64,000 nt of DNA, taken from Elysia crispata (lineage: Eukaryota; Mollusca; Gastropoda; Plakobranchidae). The stretch's first letter is position 1. Each line of letters starts with the position of its first letter. Below the pieces are notes generated by a model. The model saw only the letters and a list, made by a program, of their open reading frames with translations. It did no database searches and had not been told where the DNA came from. Positions 1-7,316 of this stretch are shown here, in pieces. A program made the translations under genes and the position numbers. Where the stretch lies: NCBI GenBank assembly GCA_033675545.1, contig JAWDGP010005861.1, positions 1 to 64,000 on the forward strand. Reading direction: 5' to 3'.

Positions 1-2426
1 GGGCCGGAGCTCGACCCGACAAAAAGCAACACCCAGAAGACACAACACCACGAGGCATGTAGTTACTGCTACGTGGTGGTGCGGTGCGACGGGAAGACAG
101 AGGCGCCTGCCGAATACCGGAAAACTTCCTCCGAGCTCTCCAAGTGGAAGAGCGTGGGATCCAGAAAGTGCTGGCGAAACCACAAGCCATGAGAATGACA
201 AGAGCAGACTGGGAGAGCCACAGGACTGCGAGCAGATGCCATGTGTGTGACGGACTCCTGAAAGGAGACTCTGTAAAGGACCACTGCCACATCACCGGCA
301 AGTACCGAGGAGCCGCCCACAGCGCCTGCAACCTCAAACTGCGGCTCAGCCCAAAGACCACAACCATACCAGTTGTGTTCCACAACCTGCGGGGGTACGA
401 CAGCCACTTGCTGATGCAGGCGATATCCAAGGTGGAGGGGCGGGTTTCCTGCATCCCCAACAACACCGAGAAGTACATATCCTTCTCCCTGGGGCAGCTG
501 CGCTTCATCGACAGCGCACAGTTCTTACTAGCCCCCCTCGACAAGCTGGTATCCGCAAACAAGCCCGAGGCCTTCCAAATCACGGCCCGCTACGAGCCCG
601 ACCACCAAAAGCGCGGACTGCTCATGCGCAAAGGCGTGTACCCCTATGAGTACATGGACTCCTGGGAGCGCTTCGAGGAGACCCAGCTTCCACCGAAGGA
701 GGACTTCTACTCCAAGCTCACAGGCGCAAATATTTCCGATAGTGACTACACCCATGCCCAGAGGGTCTGGGAGACCTTCGGGTGTCAAACCCTAGGCAAC
801 TACACCGACCTCTACTGCCGGACCGACGTGCTGCTCCTTGCCGATGTCTTTGAGAACTTTCGAAAGACTTCCCAGAAACAATATGGGCTGGACCCGGCGA
901 ATTATTACACCAGTCCAGGCCTATCTTGGGATGCTCTCCTCAAAAAGACCAGAGTAGAACTGGAGCTGCTCACAGACTATGACCAACACCTCTTCATCGA
1001 GAAGGGGATGCGTGGAGGCATCTCTATGGTGTCGAAGCGCCACGCCAGGGCGAACAACCCCGCAGTAGAGGGGTACGACCCGGAGAGGCCCAACAGCCAC
1101 ATTCTCTACCTTGACGCCAACAACCTTTACGGGTGGGCCATGAGCCAGCCCCTTCCGACTGGCGGATTTCGATGGGTAGAGGACTGTGATGGGCTGGTTG
1201 GTACAATCCAAGACCAACCGGCCGACGGGCCCGAGGGTTTTATCCTCGAGGTGGACCTGGAGTACCCCCAGGAGCTTCACGATGAGCACAACGCCTACCC
1301 GCTCGCTCCAGAGCGCATGGTGGTTCAGAAAAAGTGGATGTCAGAGTATCAGCATGGCCTTCTGGGCGCAGGGGTGGTGTCCGCCGAGGTCGAAAAGCTG
1401 GTCCCCAACCTCCGCGACAAGAACCACTACGTGCTCCACTACCGCAACCTCCAGCTTTACTTGGGACTCGGGATGAAGCTGAAAAAGGTACACCGCGCCC
1501 TGCGCTTCGAGCAGAGCCCCTGGATGGAGCCCTACATTCGGATGAACACAGAGCTGCGAAAGCAGGCCACCAACGCCTTCGAGAAGGATCTCTACAAACT
1601 GATGAATAACTCTGTCTTCGGTAAGACCATGGAGAACCTGCGAAAGCGAGTCGACGTTAAGCTGGTGCGCTCGCACGAGGAGGACAAACTCCGCCGGTTA
1701 ATCGCCAGCCCGTCCTTCGCCAGAGCGAACATCTTCGACGACGACCTCGCCGCCATAGAGGTCCACAAGAGCCGTCTAGTCCTCAACCGCCCCGTATACG
1801 TGGGCATGAGCATTCTCGACCTATCGAAGACGTTAATGTACGACTTCTACTACGGGCAGCTTAAGAACCAGTACGGAGACCGGTGCCAGCTCCTCTACAC
1901 CGACACCGACAGCCTCCTCCTCGAGATCCAAACGAAGGACGTCTATCGGGACATGGGCAAGCACGCCGAGCTATACGACACGTCCGACTACCCACGCGAG
2001 CACCCTCTGCACAGCGTTGAAAACAAAAAGGTTCTGGGGAAGATGACAGATGAATGTGCCGGGCGCTCAATCGCGGAATACATCGGCTTACGCCCCAAGA
2101 TGTACAGCATCCTCGAGGCCAACGGGGACAACACGAAGAAAGCCAAGGGCGTGAAAAAGTACGTCGTGAAGAAACACATAAGACACAATCAATACAGGGA
2201 GGCTCTCTTCGATAAAACGACCTTCCACCACGGCATGAATGTCCTGCGATCAGAGCGCCACCGTATCTATGGGCAACACCTCCACAAGGTATCGCTGTCT
2301 CCCTTCGACTCCAAGCGGTGGATCGCAGAAAACGGGGTGGAAACTCTTGCTTATGGACATAGGGATGCCCTACCGACCGGTACAGCCGAGATGAACGCTT
2401 ACATTGACGAATTTCTTAACGGTTGA
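1..2426 (+). CDS. Polinton-type protein-primed DNA polymerase B with HNH insertion (5' truncated, one frameshift)
   Basis: This is the replicative polymerase of a Polinton/Maverick-like element, family DNA_pol_B_2. The main frame is open from about 84 to 2426. Residues below count from 84. An HNH/endonuclease VII-like zinc module (CHVC, then DHCH, then CNLK) lies at 52-87. Exonuclease II (HNLRGYD) is at 100-106 and exonuclease III (YCRTD) at 244-248. Polymerase motif A (DANNLYG) is at 344-350, motif B (KLMNNSVFGKTMEN) at 505-518 and motif C (YTDTDS) at 605-610. Upstream, bases 1 to about 117 continue the protein in another frame (ACSYCYVVVRCDG), so an indel near 115-125 breaks the gene. The first exonuclease motif and the N-terminal region should lie left of the window. 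The 3' end overlaps the convergent integrase by 11 bp. Polymerase identity is near certain. Whether the frameshift is real or an assembly error is open. Confidence 0.93.
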
Positions 2427-3419
2427 GAACACCATTGGGAGGCAGTTGAGTGTCAGGAGGCACAACCAAAAGCTCCTCACGGACAAAACCCCGACTAGGT
2501 CCTTGACCTGCGGAGTCAAGATAATAAAGCACAGGCTCGCCGGGCTTGGTCACGGTGCGCCCTAGCCGGTACACCCGGAGGGACCACACAGGGTCTGTGG
2601 CGCGACGCCGCCCACCCTCGAGTTCGCCGGGCTGATAGAGGAAGCGAACACCAACCCCCGAAGGGAGCTTCTGCTCTTGAAGGCCAACAGGGCGGCCAGG
2701 AACCGTAGAAGAGGGCTCTCCACTCACAGACTTTACCTTAATGGCCTCAGAGGGTCGCTTACCGGTCAGCCGGGTGACCTCTCCATTCAGAGCAGAGACG
2801 ACCGCAGGCAGCCGCCGCACCCACTCTGTGGATCGTTCACCAACAGGCAGCCGCATCTCCTGGGCGTACTGGTGGCCGAAGAGTCTCTCAGACAGAGTTC
2901 TGTTCCACCGCTCCACGATTCCTTGGTCCCGGTGGGAATCGACCCGGCCGCGCCTGACCTCGACGTTGTGCCTAGCAAGGAGTTGGCTAACTGCCCCCAT
3001 AAATTCGCGTCCAGGGTCCACCTGCAGCATCTTGGGCCACGTCAGAGGACCCCGTTTGTAGATGCGAGACAGGGCATCGGCGACCTCTGCTGCGCCCTTG
3101 GTAGTCAGCGGCTCGGCCTCCTTGTACCGCGAGGCAACGTCGACTACGGTCAGGGCTTATAGGTCTTCCGTCCCACGCGGTCGTGGGGAAGAAAGAGCAG
3201 GTCGGCTTGATGGACCTCATTTGGCACCTGGACATCAAACTTTGGTCTCGGTATGTGCCGCGGCGCAGGTAGGTAGATCTGCCAGATGGCCTGTTTCTTC
3301 AGCCAGTCTTTTGCCACATCGAGAGGGACCCCCGCTGCAGACGCCAGCTTCTTAACAGCTGTGATTCCTTTCCAGTAGCCCCCGGGGCTGTAGTAAATCC
3401 TCGACAGGCGAGAGTCCAT
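2416..3419 (-). CDS. Polinton retroviral-type (rve) integrase, frameshifted
   Basis: This DDE integrase would insert the element into host DNA. The N-terminal half is read from the ATG at 3419 (MDSRLSRIYYSPGG) to a stop at 3150 and contains the first catalytic Asp in HQADLLF. The C-terminal half continues in another frame with the second Asp (LQVDPGREF) and the Glu (IVERWNRTL), followed by a basic chromo/SH3-like tail. A single-base deletion near 3157-3162 separates them, so all three catalytic residues are present but not in one frame. An in-frame ATG at 3425 is an alternative start. The gene lies tail-to-tail with the polymerase (11-bp overlap) and is last in the left minus-strand gene block. 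The pairing of PolB with this integrase is the defining Polinton combination. As it stands the gene is broken, or the assembly carries an indel. Confidence 0.9.
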
Positions 3420-3500
3420 TGTCATGTATTCCAAAAAACCCAACCAACCTCCAACACACCAATACCACGAGCGAGGCCAGAAAAATTGGGGTCTCACCGA

Positions 3501-3935
3501 CTATCTCCTAGCGATATAGTATGTCACAAGGCCGGTTACGACCATACCCCCGATAACAAATGAAATCTCGCGGTCTTTTTGGGCGCTGCTAGGTGTATAG
3601 AAGTCGGAAAGCTGGGGCTCGGGCTCTAGCGGGTCGAGGTTTTCCCCTGTGACGAGGATGTACTCGCGCCATGCCGCTTCGGCGTCGTGGAAGTTTTGGA
3701 CTGCATGGTTTTGTTCCCTTAGCTTTTTCTTGATCCAGTCAAGGCGTTCACTGCGCTTCTGAGACCAAGCATCACGGGCAGCCTGCATCTGTTCCACAGC
3801 ATCGTCGTGTCGTTTACGTTCTTCGAGTGTGTCTCCGCGGTCTTCTTTGTCGAGTTTCGAAAAGAGGTAGTTCGAGCCGCTGAACGCCAGAGCGTTCACG
3901 ATGGCGCCTCCGGCCATCATCGCGATGCTAGCCAT
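3501..3935 (-). CDS. Small Polinton-associated protein, 144 aa, two hydrophobic ends
   Basis: I give this no firm function. I chose the ATG at 3935 because MASIAMMAGG matches the compact spacing of the block; the frame is open to 3974. A hydrophobic N-terminal stretch (MASIAMMAGGAIVNALAF) is followed by a charged, probably helical middle (about 30-90, rich in E, R, K and Q), a proline-rich linker (LDPLEPEPQLSDFY) and a C-terminal hydrophobic segment (SFVIGGMVVTGLVTYYI). This looks like a small membrane or virion-associated protein. It starts 7 bp after the stop of the preceding minus-strand gene. I recall similar uncharacterised predicted proteins next to Polinton-like capsid genes in other marine invertebrate genomes, but could not check this here. 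Confidence 0.75.
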   Translation of the reverse strand: MASIAMMAGGAIVNALAFSGSNYLFSKLDKEDRGDTLEERKRHDDAVEQMQAARDAWSQKRSERLDWIKKKLREQNHAVQNFHDAEAAWREYILVTGENLDPLEPEPQLSDFYTPSSAQKDREISFVIGGMVVTGLVTYYIARR

Positions 3936-3942
3936 TGTGCTA

Positions 3943-4176
3943 CTACGGAGAAATGTTAGAGGGAATAATCCCACGTTTAATTAACTCGTCCTTAGTTAAA
4001 ATGGCGAACGAGACATTCATAAACATCATCCCGGCATCGCGCGCCGTCGTGTCGAGTTTTGGTAAGCTCCCTTTGATGGCCATCTGGGTGAGCTTAGCAT
4101 ACCCTATCGAAAGCCCGCTGACAAGGGCGGCATGATACATTGTGTTCGCTATAACTTTTCCGTCAATCGAAGCCAT
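3943..4176 (-). CDS. Small Polinton-associated protein, 77 aa
   Basis: Function unknown. The ATG at 4176 sits in a strong Kozak context (AACACCATGG) and begins MASIDGKVIANTMYHAALV. The frame is open back to 4212, but the upstream residues are poor coding sequence. The protein is short, with a moderately hydrophobic N-terminal half (AALVSGLSIGYAKL) and a second hydrophobic patch (AGMMFMNVSFAIL), so it may be membrane-associated. Gaps of 7 bp separate it from the genes on both sides, matching the packing of a virus-like gene block. The regular spacing and Kozak start support it as a real gene despite its small size. Confidence 0.7.
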   Translation of the reverse strand: MASIDGKVIANTMYHAALVSGLSIGYAKLTQMAIKGSLPKLDTTARDAGMMFMNVSFAILTKDELIKRGIIPSNISP

Positions 4177-4183
4177 GGTGTTG

Positions 4184-4687
4184 TTATTCCATATAATGTG
4201 GATTGTGCGCAACCTTTAATTGCTGAGCAGGACCCGCGATGTTTTTCAGGGTGGTCTTTTTCTCCTTTGGCGGCGGCGGTTCTGCGCGGTGAAACTTAGA
4301 CCAATAGACCAGCCCCCCGACAGCGGCCACCAGTGCGCCTAAATATAACATAGAGACTTCTTCTTTTTTGTCGCTGCGTCGGAGCGGAGCGGCTTCCGGG
4401 GCGGCTTCCGCGGCGGGCGGGTCGGCCACGAACGCGGGATCCCGCAGAGCCTCCTTGGCTTCCGCGAGTTCTCTCTCAAGTCGCTCCGACTTGGCTTTCC
4501 TGGCGGCGGCGCCGGCACGCCCCGCGGCAGCCTTCTTCTCGTTTTTAGACGGCTGGCTGGGGGCCGTCACCCTCAAAACAGCTTGAGACTGTGGCTCCAT
4601 CTGCTTGGTTGTCTCCGGCGGCTCCGGCGGCGTGGTTGTCTCCGGCGAATCCGACGGCGGAGTCACATTGCTGTCTCTCGAGTCCAT
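4184..4687 (-). CDS. Pro/Ala-rich single-pass membrane protein, 167 aa
   Basis: Unrecognised function. The N-terminus (1-45) is rich in P, S, T and Q. Residues 50-110 are Ala/Lys/Arg/Glu-rich and likely helical (GRAGAAARKAKSERLERELA). One clear transmembrane segment lies at about 112-130 (VSMLYLGALVAAVGGLVYW), followed by a Pro/Lys-rich tail. The ATG at 4687 overlaps the C-terminal coding region of the gene upstream on the same strand by about 143 nt in a different frame. Its stop lies 7 nt before the next gene's start. Its place between the ATPase and integrase suggests a virion or assembly role, which is inference only. Confidence 0.7.
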   Translation of the reverse strand: MDSRDSNVTPPSDSPETTTPPEPPETTKQMEPQSQAVLRVTAPSQPSKNEKKAAAGRAGAAARKAKSERLERELAEAKEALRDPAFVADPPAAEAAPEAAPLRRSDKKEEVSMLYLGALVAAVGGLVYWSKFHRAEPPPPKEKKTTLKNIAGPAQQLKVAHNPHYME

Positions 4688-5333
4688 CTTCTTCTATATT
4701 CTTTGGACACCGGTGTCCAAATTGGCAGTACTTAGCTGTGGTCAACGCCACGGTGATCGGCGCCAGAAGATTTCCATAGCGGTAATACAATTCGCAAGCA
4801 GTGCTGTTGAGCACGCGGTCGACAATCAGGTCGGACTCGAGGTCCTCCATGAGAGGCTGCCGGTTCTCGGGCGGTATCGGGAGAAACATAGTGGCCACGG
4901 TCGTATAGAGCTGCAGCGCAGCCTTCCCCAGCGTTTTTGTCATGCAAACACCGAGTCGTGCCTCGTAGCGGTTGTAGATTTTTCTAACCTCGTCATCGTC
5001 CATTTTGTCGATTTCTTCCACGGACAGAGACTTCCCAAGGTACTTTCTGGCCTGCCCCCCTGCTGCGATAATGGCCAGCTTATCGCGCTGTTCCGCCACC
5101 GTTGTAGTCTGTGGCACAGCTGGTACCGACGGCGCAGCGGGCGCTTGTACCTCGGTTTCATTGGCGAGTAGTCCGTCGAGCAAATCGTCCATTTTCTTTT
5201 CGAAGGTCTTTGTATGTAATAAAGTTATAAGTTTCCTAATTTCTCGCCTAGCTTTAATATATTGGTGGACTACCCACAGGAGAACCACAAGTGTGGTCAA
5301 GGAGAGAGCCGTGTTTAATATTGTTAACAACAT
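4545..5333 (-). CDS. Polinton-associated membrane-anchored protein, up to 262 aa
   Basis: Unknown function. From the ATG at 5333 there is an N-terminal hydrophobic segment (about residues 9-26, ALSLTTLVVLLWVVHQYI). Residues 45-215 look like a conserved soluble domain (KIYNRYEARLGVCMTKTLG, LYTTVATMFLPIPPE, CELYYRYGNLLAP). The tail beyond residue 216 is low-complexity (GDNHAAGAAGDNQADGA) and overlaps the next gene by about 143 nt in another frame. This may be a true overlap or may mark an indel near 4690. An ATG at 5192 (MDDLLDGL) is an alternative start that omits the membrane segment. Three copies of a CTAAGCAAATGATA motif lie just upstream. Confidence 0.7.
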   Translation of the reverse strand: MLLTILNTALSLTTLVVLLWVVHQYIKARREIRKLITLLHTKTFEKKMDDLLDGLLANETEVQAPAAPSVPAVPQTTTVAEQRDKLAIIAAGGQARKYLGKSLSVEEIDKMDDDEVRKIYNRYEARLGVCMTKTLGKAALQLYTTVATMFLPIPPENRQPLMEDLESDLIVDRVLNSTACELYYRYGNLLAPITVALTTAKYCQFGHRCPKNIEEDGLERQQCDSAVGFAGDNHAAGAAGDNQADGATVSSCFEGDGPQPAV

Positions 5334-5336
5334 CAG

Positions 5337-5397
5337 CTAAGCAAATGATAATAAACATTAGCTAAGCAAATGATAAACATCATCTAAGCAAATGATA
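5337..5397. repeat. Three-copy CTAAGCAAATGATA short tandem repeat
   Basis: The 14-mer CTAAGCAAATGATA occurs at 5337, 5362 and 5384, with AT-rich spacers of 8-11 bp. The array fills the gap between the ATPase stop (5380) and the start of the 262-aa gene, and the third copy forms the last codons of the ATPase. It could be a promoter or spacer element for the minus-strand gene. Only the repetition is directly seen. Confidence 0.8.
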
Positions 5398-6012
5398 TGA
5401 AGATGGTTGTGAAGTGTTTAACAACAGCTTCGCATGTTTCTTCAAGGCGAGCTGACACCTAACGGCTACTCGTTCTTCCCGGTTCGCTATAACGTCGTTC
5501 TCCCGGAGGCACTCCTCGAAAGAGTCTCGGTCCTTGCAGTGGAACAAAGCCACCCACTGGGTCTGTTCACGCAGGTCTTTGAGGACCGAATTGTATCGCT
5601 GAGACAGCACCCAGACGGATTGCTGGGCGTGGCGGCCGGAGAAGGCCAACTCCGAGAGGGTGTCTTTCTTTTTCGTCATCGCCTGCGAGGCGCTGCAGTC
5701 GTCGATGATGAAAAGGGTCGGCTCGCCCTTGAAACGGTGGTACCAAAAGCGGAGCCAATCGTGCAGGCGTTCGCCCGGGTCGACAATATATATCTCAGGG
5801 TCCCCCCATATCCATGGGCGGCCCTGGTAGGTGGTGTTGTGCCGGATGGTGGGGCACAGTATGACGATGTGGCGGAAGACCCCGCGATAGGGCCCCTCGA
5901 GGAGGTCTAGGGCGAATACTGTCTTCCCGCAGCCTGTTTGCCCGCAAATGATCGCCGAGTGGGGGGAGCGGGGTAAGGGCGATCTAATAGAGGACGGAGA
6001 CGATGCGGCCAT
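5380..6012 (-). CDS. FtsK/HerA-type (A32-like) DNA-packaging ATPase
   Basis: This P-loop ATPase should power packaging of the element's genome into capsids. From the ATG at 6012 (MAASSPSS) or 6033 (MPNLTWRM), the protein has Walker A GQTGCGKT about 30 residues in and Walker B LFIIDD about 76 residues later. A conserved S-x-R-H-x-x-Q segment (SGRHAQQSVWVLSQRYN) follows and fits the sensor/arginine region of A32-like ATPases. At 210-217 aa it is short, as in Polintons and virophages. Its start overlaps the capsid gene's 3' end by 29 nt or more. ATPase beside capsid gene is the standard morphogenesis pair of the PRD1-adenovirus lineage. All motifs are intact and in one frame. Confidence 0.92.
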   Translation of the reverse strand: MAASSPSSIRSPLPRSPHSAIICGQTGCGKTVFALDLLEGPYRGVFRHIVILCPTIRHNTTYQGRPWIWGDPEIYIVDPGERLHDWLRFWYHRFKGEPTLFIIDDCSASQAMTKKKDTLSELAFSGRHAQQSVWVLSQRYNSVLKDLREQTQWVALFHCKDRDSFEECLRENDVIANREERVAVRCQLALKKHAKLLLNTSQPSSYHLLR

Positions 6013-7270
6013 CCTCCAGGTTAAGTTGGGCATCCATGACCACGTACAAATAGATGTTCAAAGCGCCAGCGGACTCGGCCTTCTTGGTGATCTGGATGGT
6101 AATACCTTCGCTGGCGTTCTCTACGCGACGCCCGTTGCCGTGGAGCTGATCGTCATCACTCGACCGCAGGTCCAGCCACAGGCAGTACTTACTGGTCAAG
6201 TACTCGCCTAGAGACACGTCCGCTAGAGCAAGGTCTTTCGCGACCGCGCCTGTCACGGGGCTCCGCTTATGACCGCCTGCGTAAAGCTTTCTGGATTCGT
6301 CCCACTGTTGGTACGCGCGGAGCCCCTGGCTGTACAATTGATTCGGGACGCCCTCGATTGTGACCTCGACCTTGGTAAGTTGGGGGTTGTAGAAAGCCTC
6401 GGTGTCGCGCTTGTAGGCAGCTGCGGGGTCCTCGAATAACATAAGAACGCCCTTCATGGAACGCGCGGGGACGTTGAGATTGATGTTCCAGAGCGTGTCG
6501 CTTTTGTTGTATGTGATCTTGCGGTGGCGCAGAACGCGGTCGTACAGGATCGCCAAGGAGCTAGCGTACTGGTTGCGGATATTTCGGGCGAGGCTCTCGT
6601 TGGTGACCTTGTCGAACTCGAGGCAGATGTTATCGATCGTGTAGCTGCCGTCACCATTGGCCGCTATGACTCGACTGTAGTCGTTGAAAGTGAGCTCGTA
6701 TTCGAGGCGGTCCCCAAGGGCCGCCTGGTGGAAGGGCATGTGGGACTCGAGCAGTTCGAAGTCCAGCGGCACGAAGAAGCGGTTTCCATACGCGTTGGCG
6801 ATGGCCTGGTCGACGGCAACGTCCTCAGCGTCTCCTGCGCCGACACGAAGTTTGGTCGCGTTTCGGTTGGTAGTAGTGTCAATTCCCTGGTATTGGGCGT
6901 TCTCCCGCTCTCGAGCAGTCTTCCAGAGGTCTTGATAGCAGTAATATACGTCGCTGTCATCGATAGACATCACCTCGTTGCCGGAGATTTTAATGGTCAA
7001 TTTTTTTACCACGGCGCGGCCTATATTCTGGACCAGGGTCCGGTTTGCGTCAGTCGAGGTAAGCGAGATGGTGAACGCCAGTCTCGCGGATCCGGGCACG
7101 ACAACGTCATTGCTCCCCAGATTTGGGAAGCGGACCAGCAACTGCTGGTTCTGATCAATAGCCGCCGGGTTGTTGGTGACAACAACTGACTGCCGCACAG
7201 CCTTGACCCCGAGGGGTTCGCGGAGACGGCGGTAAGGATTGAGTTTTTTCCCGTATGCGCTCGAAGCCAT
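5984..7270 (-). CDS. Candidate double jelly-roll major capsid protein, 428 aa
   Basis: This is the probable major capsid protein of the Polinton-like element. The ATG at 7270 (MASSAYGKKLNPYRR) fits the short divergent promoter; the frame is open to 7318. The protein is hydrophilic, beta-rich and without membrane segments. It contains blocks I associate with capsid-like proteins of invertebrate Polinton-type elements, such as VVKKLTIKISGNEVM, FFVPLDFELLESHMPF, MKGVLMLFEDP and a C-terminal LNIYLYVVMDAQL. Length and position directly upstream of the packaging ATPase fit the role. No single catalytic motif can prove a capsid fold, so the assignment rests on context and recalled similarity. Structure prediction would decide it. 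The frame is completely intact. Confidence 0.78.
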   Translation of the reverse strand: MASSAYGKKLNPYRRLREPLGVKAVRQSVVVTNNPAAIDQNQQLLVRFPNLGSNDVVVPGSARLAFTISLTSTDANRTLVQNIGRAVVKKLTIKISGNEVMSIDDSDVYYCYQDLWKTARERENAQYQGIDTTTNRNATKLRVGAGDAEDVAVDQAIANAYGNRFFVPLDFELLESHMPFHQAALGDRLEYELTFNDYSRVIAANGDGSYTIDNICLEFDKVTNESLARNIRNQYASSLAILYDRVLRHRKITYNKSDTLWNINLNVPARSMKGVLMLFEDPAAAYKRDTEAFYNPQLTKVEVTIEGVPNQLYSQGLRAYQQWDESRKLYAGGHKRSPVTGAVAKDLALADVSLGEYLTSKYCLWLDLRSSDDDQLHGNGRRVENASEGITIQITKKAESAGALNIYLYVVMDAQLNLEDGRIVSVLY

Positions 7271-7316
7271 GATAATATATTGAACTTGGGTAAACTGATC
7301 TTCAATATAAAACACC
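7271..7316. promoter_or_regulatory. 46-bp divergent promoter with symmetric TTCAATATA boxes
   Basis: Only 46 bp separate the start codons of the capsid gene (-) and the 530-aa gene (+). The interval holds an exact inverted repeat: TATATTGAA at 7276-7284 and TTCAATATA at 7301-7309. Each gene therefore sees the same box (TTCAATATA) 5-7 nt before its ATG. This resembles a symmetric TATA-like late promoter driving two structural genes. Function is inferred from position and symmetry. Confidence 0.6.

Noticed and set aside
69..1813. Several long reverse-strand and alternate-frame reading frames inside the polymerase gene
   Set aside because: They are shadows of the GC-rich PolB frame, with no independent start context or protein features.
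2677..3162. 161-aa plus-strand frame across the integrase
   Set aside because: The opposite strand carries integrase catalytic motifs; this frame has none.
6524..7189. 221-aa plus-strand frame opposite the capsid gene
   Set aside because: It lies wholly within the conserved-looking capsid frame and resembles its complement.
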